A model generated the notes under the pieces. It did no database searches, was not told where the DNA came from, and was given only the letters and a program-made list of their open reading frames with translations. From Cryptomeria japonica (Eukaryota; Streptophyta; Pinopsida; Cupressales; Cupressaceae), in NCBI RefSeq assembly GCF_030272615.1, contig NC_081411.1, positions 156,140,971-156,204,970 of the forward strand: a stretch of 64,000 bases of DNA, given 5' to 3'. Each line of letters begins with the position of its first letter. Positions within the stretch are counted from its first letter, which is position 1. The position numbers were made by a program, and so were the translations under genes. This document shows, piece by piece, positions 11,480 through 25,200 of this stretch.

Positions 11480-11790
11480 GAAGGATCTTGGTCCATGGTT
11501 CTTCACCTCATAGATGGTGAAGAGGATATCATAGAGATCCTTTGATATTGCTGCATCTTTAACATTGTTGGAGATGCTAAGTGTGATCAACATCAAGGCT
11601 TTGACATTAGCCTTGTCGAAGTTATTCTATTCATCGGCATCATTTGAATGTTGTATTATGCCAATAACAATCTTCCATAGCTCTTCAAAGTGGAGAATCA
11701 TGCACATATTTATCTTCCACAGGGCATAATTTTACCCTTTTAAGAGTTGTACATAGGAAATATGCAAAAGCAACTTGGGAGAAGACATGA
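11480..11790 (-). pseudogene. Ty1/copia gag (UBN2-type) remnant
   Basis: Minus-strand translation reads YALWKINMCMIL, EELWKIVIG, KALMLITLSISNNV and SKDLYDILFTIYE. These are the typical blocks of plant copia gag proteins (ALWK, LW-IV, A..LI.LS..D.V, A.E.W..L). At least one stop and a missing N-terminus mark it as a relic. It may be the gag of the element whose protease and integrase lie at 8.2-9.5 kb. Confidence 0.75.
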
Positions 11791-11799
11791 TAACACCAA

Positions 11800-13288
11800 A
11801 ATAAAATTGCCATTCTAGGGAGTATCTAATAGGGCATAGTCAAAATTGGTGCTCTCATGGATTGCATTTAGTGCTCCATGATTATTGACGACACTATTGA
11901 CACAAACAAAATTTTGTGTTAGTGGCATGAAGTGGTATTGATTAATGTGATATATGGGCAATGACGAGCCCATCTTTCGTTTCTAGCCATGAGAAAATCT
12001 TGTGGTAGTTGTCGAGGCTAAGACAAGTTTTTGGGTAAATTTTTAAAAGAAAATATTGGTTGTGATTAACATTTTGTCTTTAACAGTACGCCAAGGAATT
12101 TTTCTACTATAAAGTTTTTTTTTTCCTCTACACATCTTGGTATGCATTCTCACTACATAAATACCTATTCCATTCTATAAAGATGATATGTGGATAATTC
12201 ATCAAGGTGGCATGTAAGAAGTGAAGTTGACAACAAGTGGTGTGTTTTGTTCTAGCTAGAATTCTCTTCTATTTGATTTCTTGTTTGTAAGTAGTAATAG
12301 AAGATGTACGGGAAAAATTTTTTTTGATGATTGTTTGAATAAATAGATATGGAAGTAGTGAATGCTAATTGTGTTAGAAGATGCCAGTAGTGTTGTCCAC
12401 AATCATGAAGAGCAAATACAGTAGGTAAGAAACTCCCAAACAATGTATTATTCTAGCATGTAGCATAATTTATGATTGGATATGAACCTACACACATGAA
12501 AAGGGAAAAAATGGTTGTGTTGTATAGGGGCTTGCCTATGTCAAACCTTATGTTTCTATTGACACCTTTACCATAGCAATGATTGATGAAAAGAGAGCTT
12601 TTCCTTAGAAAGGAAAAAGTTTGAAACCTTAACAGAAATGCTTGAAATGATAAATGTAACATTTGATATAAAACCATTGTCTTTAAGTCTTATATAAATC
12701 TTGATATTACTTGTTTGATGTTAATGTAGGTCTTTATCATAGAGGAACACATAAAACTTGATCATGATTGTTGAAGCTTGTTTACTTGATTGCAGAGTTG
12801 TATTCAATTAATGCTTGATTGAATGCTGATAGAATGATAATCCTAAGACTTAGAGTTGAAATGAGATTGAAAAGGAAAGAAACGGAATAGTTTCAGAGAT
12901 ATTAATTCTTATTGATCTATTTATAGTAAGTTATATTTCTTATAAAATAAATTTGAAGTTTTGGTTTTTATTTTTTATTATATTTATTTTTCATTGAATT
13001 ATTAATTTTTATTTTTTTTCAATATTGAATATGGTTTAGACATATGATATATTTTTTAGTATTAAAAAATAAAATGTTTAAAAAGTCTTTATGTCAAACT
13101 CATTTTTTCTTCTTTCATAATAGATTCTAGAATCCTTTCTTTAGTATCTATTTTAAGATATCTTTATGTTTACTGTTCAATTTTATTTAATTTTAATTTG
13201 GTATATGTTCAAGGAACAATAATACAAAGTTAGTCACATAAATTTTGAATATGAATTTTACTAATAGATAATCTAATTTGTATTTCAG
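11800..13288. other. no gene recognised
   Basis: AT-rich flank upstream of the first visible monooxygenase exon. I searched it for the missing N-terminal exon (a GxGxxG dinucleotide-binding motif) and found none. The last bases form a pyrimidine-rich splice acceptor ending TTTCAG at 13,288. Confidence 0.5.
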
Positions 13289-16200
13289 TGGATTAACTAC
13301 GATGATGGAATCGAGATGTATAGAAAGAATCAAGTTCATAGAAACACTTGCTAAAGAATTGCCTAAGGGGACTATTAGATTCAGTTCCAAAGTTGTTTTA
13401 ATAAATAAGAAGAACCCATCTTCTTTAACCTCACTAAAACTTGAAGATGGACAATCTATTACAACAAAGGTAAATATTCCTCATTTATTTTTGCAGAAAT
13501 CATTTTTAAATATTATTTTATTTAATAATTAAAAAATTCATTTTATTAACAAAATTAGATATTTATTATTCAATTGACATTAATTTCTTAACCATCTATA
13601 TTAATTAATCATGATTATTTTTATGTACGTATTCCCTCTAGATATTAATAGGTTGTGATGGAGTTTACTCAGTAGTTGGAAGTTTCATGGGTATACCACC
13701 AGCAAAGTCTTTAGGACATATTTCTATTCGAGGCATGGTGACATATGCAGAGAGTCACCAGTTGGAAAAATTCCATTCACAAGTTTGGGATAGAGGATTA
13801 AGAGCAGGATGCATTCCTTGCACAGACAAACAAGTTTATTGGTTTTTAACAAGAAGATCAGAACTTCAAGGTACAATTCTTATCTATAATTGTGGATCCG
13901 TTAAAAAGGTTAACCTTAATTTTATTTTTATCAATTTTTTCTTTTCTTTCAATTATTTGGATAAATCATAGAAAATGTGGCAACCTAATATAAAGTTAAG
14001 TATAAATGTAGCTAATAAAATAATTAATGAGAAGCTCATGTTTTACATATCTTTTTCAATACGTATCTTTAAATAAATTTAATATTTCATATTAGTTTTT
14101 TGAATATATGAGTGAAAAGAATTAATAATTTGTAAAATAGATTGTGAAATTAAATATTTTTTAAATTTTCTAAATTTAGTATTTGAAAGGTCATTATGAT
14201 TATAACTATAAATTGTTTTTTACTAGAATGATATTGAATTTAAGTATCTTCATTTAATTGATAATGACAAAATAGACTTATATTTGTTTTGATTATTTAT
14301 ACAAAATTAGGTTTCATATTGTCCTTAAAACACTTTAGTTATTACAAAATAAACTCATGGGTTGATTAAATTATATGTCCTTTTGACTAAATATTACAAA
14401 GCAATGTTACTTTGCATATGACACCATGTCCTACTTGTAATCCTCTTTAATAGATGAAATGACAATTATTTGTTCTTTTTTTAGTTAAAGACATACCTAC
14501 TAAACTCATATAGAATATTTCATGTTGACTTTTGATTATTAATAGATCCTACAAATTTTTCATCTATATGTCCTCTCAAAATAATTTCATTATGAAAGTA
14601 TGATACATATATCTCAACATAAGGATATTCACAATGTTAAATTACTATTTGACTAATAATACTAGATTTGACCTATAAGGTAAATGAGACTTCCTACTAA
14701 TTATTTCTAGATTATGTCATTTTCCATTTTTCATAGGCATTCTTTGATAGGTGTTGTCATTTTAATATATTCAACCATCTTGACCCTTTTAAACTCCTTT
14801 CCATAGATTATTGATGAGATAAAAACATAACCTTGTGTTTGTTGTGCATCGGATCAAAAGAAAAAATTATATAAGAGATCATTAATCTTAAATGACTCAT
14901 TTAGATCTATCTTCACTTAAGACTTCCACTTCTCACTATTCTCAATCATGTCACAAGACATTAATTATAGACATTAACATATGTACAATTATGATTATAT
15001 TTTTTCCATGCTATTTTCAGATCTATGAATTGTAATGCATAAAAATACAAGGAAACTATTGTGTGCATATATGTTTGTTAATATTAATGTATCAAACCCA
15101 TACAAAAATTTAACTAATATATATACAAAAAAATTTCCCATCCTTTGACAACAAATCCTATAGGTTGATGGATGTGGGATTCCACATGAAAATATCCATT
15201 TACAAATGAACTTTTGGCATTGATTTTATGAGTGTGCTAGAGAAATGTTCGGAAAGATAAAAAAATTATTAATTATTTTTAATTTTTACCATTGAAGCAA
15301 AACTTTATTCATGATAATCACCATCTTTTATGCATATCATTTCTCTACAAATAAGCTTTTCATTTTTTTATAGTTTTATATATCTTGGACCTATTTTTGG
15401 AATGATCACTTTTACCCCAAGGGTTTCTTGTTTAAAATTTGATAAGATCTTATGTATGATTCCTCATAGGATTATAATACTCTATGATAATTGTATTAGT
15501 CATTCATTCAATTATAATATTTCATTAACATATTTTTGTTTCATAGATTAAACTATCATACTTATTAGAGGGAAAATTGCCTCTTCTTGAGATAAGTTTT
15601 CTTAATTCTCCACTTTGTCTCTCCTTCCAAATTAGCCTTTGCATTCTTATTCAGAAAAAAATCTAGTAGTGTCCATAAGTTTTATCTTATTCTTTACACT
15701 ACCTATTACTCTATATTTTTTAATCATTAGATAAATATTTCTATCTATGAGTATAGCCTCCATTTTGATTTTTCACAACTCAAAATTACCACCATTAAAC
15801 TTCATCTCTATTTTCCCAAATTTTCTTACCATCTCAAAGCTACAACAAGTTTATGAAACTTTTCTCTACAAAACTCACACTAAATAAAGATTCTTATAAA
15901 AAAATGTACAACCCAACAAGGGTAACAAAGATACCTAGGCTCTCATACCAACTAAAAGGAAAACTAAGTGTGGAAATGAATTTCCTATTTCAATTTCTAA
16001 TAGAAAAGTGAATGAAAAAATTTCTTACAAACATATTAAGCTATTATAATGTAGATGCACATTCATAAAATTAGATTTAAATACATGAAATGATAAAAAT
16101 GAGATTTATGTGGGAAAACCCTTTCAACAAAAATCCACATGCCAAAGCAAAAATCAATTGTATTACATAATTAAGAAATTACAATACAATAATAGAGTCT

Positions 16201-19200
16201 ATGCTCTTGTAGGTTAAGTTACAACAACAAAGATTTTTTAATATTTTTGGGTCAATTTTAGTAGCTGCTTAACATATTAGAAAATAAATAACGTCTTTCC
16301 TAAAAACAAGCTAAGATATTAACATATTTATTAAGTGCATCCATGCAAGTTGCATTCCCATTGTTTTCAAAACTGTGACCAATGCGTAGGTAGACAAGTG
16401 GTGTTCAAAACAGCAACTTCCCATGTTCATGGGATGTTGCAAATAGAACATTCCAACCACTAACACTTGTCCTCACAAAATGGTAACTTTCCTTATACAA
16501 CACTAACATCATATAAATATACGAAATCAATACTTTTGGGTAATTGAAATACATAAGCCTACTTGCCAAAATGAACTTATAAATAGAGAATGTCACACAT
16601 TAACTCCTCTTAACCCATAAGTCCCAAGATAGTAGTTTCTATATCCCACCAAGGTTTATCTCCACACTAGCATGCCACATGGCATCTAGGTGATTCTCCT
16701 AAGGATTTTATAGTTGCATTTGCCTATAATGAGTGCCCATGTTACAAGTGTCACTATTTTTTTCTTTCCACTTTACATGTGACAAAGCATCTCTCATTTG
16801 GGTCCCACCAAGTGATATACAACATTACAAACTTAAATCTTGGTTTATATTAAATAACATATACACAATGAAATTAAATAATGTTCGTAGTACTCTCAAA
16901 GGCTAAGATACCTTAATTCTAAAAATAATTTTGGCATAGGAGTTGTAGACTTCAACATCAAATCTAAAAATAAAGATTCATTCCACAAGGTAGTATGCAT
17001 CATAATTATCTTGCTTGAATATTGAGATATGAGATATATGATAGTTAAAAATGTATAATCACCTTATTTTCATAGGAAAGTTGTGATGTAATATGAGAAA
17101 CTAACTCGATACAAAAATAAATACCTAGCTAACTAATGTAAATAAAAGTAATAAAGGTAAAAAAAAGGATGAAATCTTATCTAAACAACTTAAGACATTG
17201 AATTACACCTAGGGACTTAGTTAAATTAACATGTGAGTATGTCCCCTTACTAAGAGATTATGAGGTACACGATCTTTACTAGATAGAAGACATTATTCAA
17301 TCTAACAACATCTTAAGTGTAACTTACAGAGTAGATTATTATAAAAATAATGTAAAATGCAAGGATGGGTCCTAGTTACTAGGCTATGTTAGGTACCCAT
17401 GTGCAAATGATCTCTCACAAACAAAGAAAGTGAGAAAAAATAATTGGGAAAGTACTTCTCTTGAAAGGAGAGAACACAAATAAAAGTCATGTGCAAGTAT
17501 TAGAGTAGCTGATGTATGAAGGTCTCATAAATACCTTCAATAACCACATCTATCATAAAGATACTATCAATATATCTCCCAGAAGACAGAAAGAGAGAGG
17601 CTACATAAGAAACCTATAATGAATAATTTGTTGTAAAAATGGTAAGATCTAAGGAATTTAAACATGATCCAATATCTACAAATCAATTGTTTCCGCTTAG
17701 GAAGAAAAAAAATATAAATGTGCTTCTCATTTAGGACATTAATTGAAATATAGAAGCATGGAGAAGAATGATCATGTCTTTGTAAAATACTCATGTGTAT
17801 CCTTATCCAAGCAAGATGATCATGTCACGATACAATCAAGTACATGCCTAATCAAAGAAGAAGGTCACAAAGTTGAACTCTAAAAACAAATGGTGTTGAA
17901 TAAGATCTAAAGAAAATGATGGGTTGACAATATGAGTACTATGGTCATCATCGATAAAGATAGTTAACCCATCAAATATGTCCAAATTTTAAATACAAAG
18001 ATGGTCCTGGTGAATAGGAATGATGGAAGTCTCAATCAATGACTCTATACAAGGAACTAATGAAGGTTAAGATATATCAAATATATTTGAAGGAGAATCC
18101 AGAATATTTAAAGAAACCTCATCCTCATATTTTGGAGTTTCAAAGTACTCCAAAGAATTAAACTCTTGAATAGTATTACATTCAAAAGATAAACTTTCTA
18201 AAGAGTAAACGGCCACAAGATAATTTGAAATAAAATAATTTGTGAATATCTAAATATTAGGATTTCCATATAGCTCCCAGATGATAGTACAAAGTGTATG
18301 AGGATACTCAAAATAAATAATAGTATTCAATATGTCATCATCAACATGCATTTATATAACTCCTAAGACATGATCCCTTTTACAATTCCAAGATAATTTT
18401 ATACTATATGTATAAGGATGGGAAACAAGACCATACAAATATGACAAATAATTTAACCATCTAAGATGTTCTATGATGCCATCTCTTAATTATTTATAGT
18501 TTCCCATTTTCAAGATGATTAGAGAAGGATGAAATGAAAAACCAATTACAGACTATGATATTTCTCCAAAATTAGAAAGATAGAAAATCTCTATAAAATT
18601 TAAAAAATGAAAAATATGATCAATATTTCAAATGAAGCCTTTCCAAAAAAATAGAACATCTCTAGGATTCAGGATGTTCAAGTAATTGATAGCATGCTAG
18701 ATTTTTAAAAAACTAAAAATTTAATGCCTAGGGATGAATCTAAAAAAAGTGCATGGGTACAATGATAGAACCTATCAAAAACTTTCTAATGCCACAAAAA
18801 TCATGAAAATTAGATGTTGCGGAAAAAAATTATAAGGTTAGAGGTCCAACAATGAAGGTACATATATATGGAGATATACAATTGGAGCAATTGTATAATA
18901 TCCAAAATTGTCATAATCACTAACAAACTAAGTAGTAAAGAATGTAATATTGAGAATCTACACTAATATAAACTATATAGAAGTAATGCAAGTGGAAGAG
19001 TATTCCTCTAGATATGCTAAACTTGTACTAATAGAATTAGTAGTTCATTGATGTAGACACCTATATAGATTGTATAGACTGTATGTCCAAGTACATATAT
19101 GTACAGATTCATATAGATAGAATAATGAGATAGATTTCTTCAGTTGCCTTGAGTAATAATGATGAAAATTTAAGATTTGGTAGGAATTCCTATAGTTCTT

Positions 19201-22200
19201 GGGCCTTTTGTACCTTTTGTATGTAGTGGTAGGTTTTTTTTGGCCAATCTAATCCGAAAAATTAACTACTATTAAGATTTTGTAACCTCCTCTAATTTGA
19301 AACCCTTGTAACTTTGTTGAAAAGTGTCAAATTTAGACAAAATGAAAGTCAATATGAAATTTCTTAGCTATCTGGAGCTCAATTGTAAGTTCAAATATCC
19401 TCCAAAACATGCAAAAAAATAACCTATAATGAAATGTCTCATTTGGGAATAGCTTTGCAGTAAGATCTGAGAAGGGCTTTGCATGGAAATGGATCATATA
19501 CCATATAGAAGTATAAACTCTAAGATCATCTATAAAAATAAAGATGTATTCTATAAGAGAGTATGCAAGATAATGATCTTGCTTGAATATTGAGCTATAA
19601 GTTATATGAAATGTTCTAGTTAGATAAAGTAGGAGAGGGACCAAACCCTTACATAATAGCCAAATGAAAGAAGAAGGGGGTCTAACAAGATATGTAAAAA
19701 CCCAACATTAAGGACAAGCAAACACAATGAAAAACAACACTACACCAAAACCTAGCAAAACCCAAAAACTACCGCTAGAAGACATAAACAAATTATCTAC
19801 AAACTAGGGGCTTTAACAACTTGCCAATCCTGGATAATATCCTCTCATTTATCTCAAAATGAGTCTCTTGATTTTATCCTTTGTATGAGTAATAGTAGGG
19901 GAGTCAAAATTAGCATTAACAGTTTTACTAGATAGCTCCTAGATATCACCAACAATAGCAACCTCCAAGGGCCTCTTCCTCTTAGTGTCTCTTTACTCAA
20001 GCTCTTTCTAGAGGACCTAGATTGAAGTTGACATCTTGTTTTCCATATCCCTGCTAAAAGCGACAATCTCTTCTAATTTTTTTTTAACACATCTAGATTG
20101 CCTTGGATAGAAGATATAACCCTCTCCATATTATTCCTTTCTTTATCCAAGGCCACCTTAGCACTTAAGACCTTAAACTATGCACCTAGAGTTTCCAATC
20201 TATTGATTCTCTCAATCGAATCATTTATTGCAGCTCAAATTCTATCATCCATGCACCCATCCCCCTCCCTCACATTCATCTAAGATAGAGCCTCTGATGT
20301 ATTGAAGCTAGGCCAAAAGTCATCTAATAATCTCATTCTTCTTGTTTTAGGTGTTGTAAAATTCATTAAATTTATTCACCACCTCCACCAAATGTAGTTC
20401 ACCAAGGGAAGAAATAGTGGAGGGTGGAGTGGAACCCAGGGTCCACAATGAAGGATTAGGGGCAAAATTAGATGCATTAGAGAGGGAGTCTTTTTGTGTC
20501 CATTCAAAGTCGGTAGTCCAAGAAGAAGAATAGTAATTGAAGATGACCTCCCGGTTCACAAGACCACCCACATTATTTTCTTTCTAAGGCTGAACATGAG
20601 ACTCAATGTTCTTCATTTTGGTGGTATGTTGGAGATTGACATGGGTAGAGAATGATTTAGAGGAAGTAACCTTATAAATAATAGAGGTACCTCTACACTT
20701 AGTCTCTGGGAAATTCAATAACTCCACAAATAGCATAGGGTTCAGATGAGGACTAGTAAGGTTCAATTGAGGCCATTATTAGGGGACAAAGACAAATGAA
20801 AATTGTATAGTTTAAGTATTATCCCTTGGTGAAGGGATAACACATACATCAAATTAGTCACACTAATCGATTGAGACAAAAAAGAAAATATAGAATGAAA
20901 TGTTCAGCTTAACACCATGCCTAAAGTGATTCATTATAGGAAAAGGTTGAGAATGGAACCTTTTGTACCTACCATCTAGAGTAGCATACTTTATTATAAA
21001 AACAACATCCTTCCATTCACCTAGGAGATCCTCTCCTTTGAAACCACTTTGCAGCTGAGATATTGTCTCATCACCCACCAAAAAATCTCTTAAAGTCCTC
21101 CTTGGAATTCCCTTTGGGTTCTTTATGGAATGCCACCCCTTCGAACAAGATCCTAGTCGAAGCCACAATGAGTTTCATAAAAATAGTGAAAGACACCCCC
21201 AATAGAAACCTTCCCTTCATTCCAAGAATGGGAAAATTAATGAAGACAAAGGGGTCATGGCCTTTCATAGACTCAATGTAGGAGGTAAAATAACCTTTCC
21301 ATGATGTAGGCCAAAGTACCTCATCTTTTTTAAGGGACTCATATTTATCAGTCTTAGTCTAAATTAAATCTCTCCTCTAGTAGGCCAAGGACCACAAAAA
21401 ATAGGTAACTTGAAAGAAATAAAAATAGGATAAATCAAGCTTAAAATAAGAAAATGACAAACAATAGAGAAATTTAAAATAGAAATCCTATTCCATAAAT
21501 TAATAGGCATATTTCCCACCATGTAATGATGACAATAAGCACTAGAAAAGATAATAATTAACATAGAAAAATTATTTGAATCATATATGTGATTATATCA
21601 TCATGGATTGTGACATAAACATCAACTGGGAGATTGTTCATGCAAGTCCACATTTTCAAAGAACTAGTGTAGCAACCCATGTTGGCCAATCCATCAATTG
21701 ACTTGTTCCCCTCCCTGAGGGCATGAATCAATCTAACTTTTTTGATGGTGAAATGAATGTAGTATGATTTAAATATTATATCTTTCATGGGATAACCTAG
21801 GGATGCTTCATCATGAGGGATCATGATTACATTTTGAGTTCCCTTAAATAACGATTTTCTGAGAAGCCTGTTGCCACGTCAACAAAGTTGGAATTATGGA
21901 TTCGTCGATTGGTCACGTAAACAAGCACAAGATTTCCTTTTTATCTCTTATGATGCCTTCCTCACTTGCTTTACCTGATTTACCTTTGGAAGAACTATCA
22001 AAATTTAACATAGTTTATTTAGGAAAATTTGATGTAGTATGACCAATTACCTTGATGCAAACATTAAATGCCTAAGTAACTAAAGTAAATAAAACTCATA
22101 AAGATAAGACAAGGATAAGATGTTATCTAAAACAACTTAAGACTTCTAGAATGACCCTTAGGACTTAACTTAATTTCACATGTCAACATGTCCCCTTCTT

Positions 22201-25200
22201 AGAAAATTACAAGGTACAGGACATTATTCACTCCAAAATTTGGATAATAGAGTTTGATGTAAAACTTGAAGTGAAAATATGACAATTTTTTTTAAATCAT
22301 ACTAATAACATAGGTTATGAGAACAACATTGAAAATAAAAATGAAAAAGATACATGGCAAGCGGGAGAGAGAGAGGGAGCAATAGTGGTGCAGGGGTTTC
22401 AAACTGTGATGGGAAGGGTGAGGGATATGATGATATAGAGGATGATGATGAAGCTTTGGATTTTCCAAGTCTACAACTAACGACAAAGGGAGATTTGTGT
22501 TTGAGGTTGTGGGTTCGTTTCCTTCTCCTCATCTCTAGCTGGGTCCTTTATGGTTTGGTGGGAAGTTCCTTGGTTGGCCTATTTTCCCCATGTTTTGCGT
22601 GGCAGCCAATTATGGTGTTTTGGGTGTTTGGGAATTTTTCATTTCTATCTTGGAACTAACTCCTTTTCTCTCTTTCTCTATTCATATTATAAGCGTTTGT
22701 GCTTGGTGGCTAGGCTTTGTGGGAGTGTTTGGTATCCTTGAAAGATGGTGCATGGGATTATTCCTATCTAGTGGATGGTGTTTATGATTTTGTCTACAAG
22801 GTGGCTTTAGGGGGTGTTTGTTTACCCCTTTCTATGAGTTCCTTTGTTCTTCATGCATTGTTTTAGATCATATGTCTGCCTTGTGGGATGTCTCTTGGGG
22901 GTAGGATGTTTCTCTTGTCCCCTTGGGGTTTCATTGAGTCCCTCATGTTTTTCTTTTGAGGTTTATTCCTTGTCATGGGTCCCTGTGCTTTAGGAGATCT
23001 CTACTTCCTTACACGCATATTTGGTTGGCTTTGTTATTTTTTTGCTAGATTGGTTGTGGGTCTATTGGTAGATTCATGGGTGTGTAATTTGTGGTACTAG
23101 GGATTTATATTATTGACTTGTTAGTTGGGGCTATTGTGGTTGGAATTGATTTCACAAAACCTATTGAGGTGGTTGCTATGATTTTTGTGTTTCTTGACCC
23201 TTCTAAGGTGATAAGTTCCTGCAACATTGCTCATGTTCCTATTGAGGTGGATTTTTGGTAGGTTGCAAGGGCTCCTTCTCTATATTTTTTTGGTCTCCTT
23301 GCTTCCCCTTTCTTCTTGGAATATGTTTTAGGTTTCCTTGATTAATCTATTGGTTTTGATATTTTTTTTGTTTTCTGGTGGTGAGTGTTGGGGGAGTTAT
23401 CAGGTTGTGTCTTTTATGTGAATGATGGTGTTCCTTTTGGAGTATAGTTGTTGTTGCAAGTTGTGGGATAGAATTGGTTGCACAATGAGGGTTAGTTACC
23501 TTATGAGCATTTAACTAGAGTGTTCTCTTCTTTTTCCATGCCCGTTCTTGTGGAAAATACCAACTTCATTTGATGGATGTTATCCTCTAGGGTCTTGGCA
23601 CATGCCTCCTCCCTTCCCCATCCTCATGGGTATCCTCCTAGATAGATGTGTTTTTGGCCTCCTATTTGTAGGATGGTGAGGGGTCTCGTTGCTTTACTGG
23701 AGGCCTCTTCCCTTATGCTTGTTTCTTCCAAGCCCTTCATTCCTAGAGGCACTTCTATAAATGGACTTATTGAGGTGTTTCACTTAGCTTTGTTTGCAAG
23801 GTTTCTTTCCAAGAAAAAGTTTTTAAATGGGTGTCTCCATTTCATTGTTATCTCCCTCCTTGACTGAGGTTGTCTTTGTTTAAGATGGTCCCTTTGACAA
23901 CCGATTGTAGAATTCCTCTCAAAACCCATGTTTAATCTTTTGTTTCTTTGGTTGGTATGTTTTTAGTGTAGGGATTTTTTTTTGGAAAATGGTTTGGGGT
24001 TTTGTCCTAATCCCCTTTGTTTTGATTAAGTAATATTGGGCCTCGAGACCCTTATTTCCACCACTTGCGTGCTCCAGTCAAAAGCCTCATTTCAAAGAAA
24101 GGTCTGTATTTTTTTGGTGTCTTTGGTCTTGGTGGTCTCCAATCTTGTGAGTTCCTACCTTGTGTCCGCCTACTATGCAATTATTTAAAGGTTCATGCCT
24201 ATCCCACTTTTATTAATCAAAACATTGGTTGTAAGAACTACATTTTTATAGGTTTGGAGTCACAAATTTCAAATGTAGGCTAGTCCATCTTTAATATATT
24301 TGATCGACACATTTATTTCATTTATAACACCAAAAGTGAGTAAGAGATCTGAATAACAATTGAAGAATATGGGCCTTTCTTAATAAATCACTTTCGATTT
24401 AGCTTTTCCTTTACTTTATCTAATTCTCTCATGTTTCTTTCTTTATCATTTTGACTCCATTCTCATTATAAGGACTAGAAATTGCTTCAACAAATTAGGG
24501 ATGTTATGTGCCACTTGTTAAAAATTTAGTTTATATTTCCATTAAAAATATAAAAATTTCCATTAAAAATAATTTTGAAGGGAAAATGATAAAAAGTAAC
24601 TTTTTTTACTTGTTTTATCATTATACATAGTAGAGAAGGCAAAGGTAGTATATTCATGAGACCAATAGGTTCAATAAACATTAATTATTTAACTATTTAT
24701 TATTCAATTGTTTCTCCATGAATTAGAACTATGAATTAACTATGAATTTTTTGTTTTTATATGTCTTTTAATTTTTATAAAGTTAAGATGCATGATTTTT
24801 AAGTTTCTAAATTATAAAAATATATTTTTCTCCAATCTAATTGGCTTGGAAAATTTACATGTTATTAGTTTAGAACTATGAATTAACTATAATATTATAA
24901 GAATCCAAATGTTTATCTATATGACATTAAAATTATTTTTTAAATTAGGTTAGGGTTATTCTCATGTAATTTAATATTATATCATTTATAAGTGGAATAG
25001 AATTAGAGAGTATTATAAGTTTCCATTATAATTCAAATAGATTGATTATTTCCATTTTTAGATTATATAAATCAAATTAGTTAATTCAAACAACCAAATA
25101 TAATTACATAAAGTTAAAATCTTATATACTTATTACATTAATAAAATACTATCGTGACACTTGTTTACTTTGATTTAATGAATTTCATCCAAATAAATGA

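Larger units (their letters stand above)
19530..22265 (+). repeat. direct repeat copy B, split by a ~2.4-kb insertion
   Basis: The first half (about 19,530-19,645) and second half (about 22,025-22,265) together correspond to copy A. The DNA in between has minus-strand LINE features, so the LINE material landed after the repeat. Exact junctions and target duplications could not be fixed by eye. Confidence 0.55.

Noticed and set aside
13278-13288. ATG at 13,278 as start of the monooxygenase
   Set aside because: It precedes a good splice acceptor (TTTCAG) and would give a protein without the FAD-binding N-terminus; the family alignment continues upstream.
22354-22659. 101-codon plus-strand frame as a host gene
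   Set aside because: No domain recognised, hydrophobic low-complexity translation of a G+T-rich tract, within an intron full of transposon debris.
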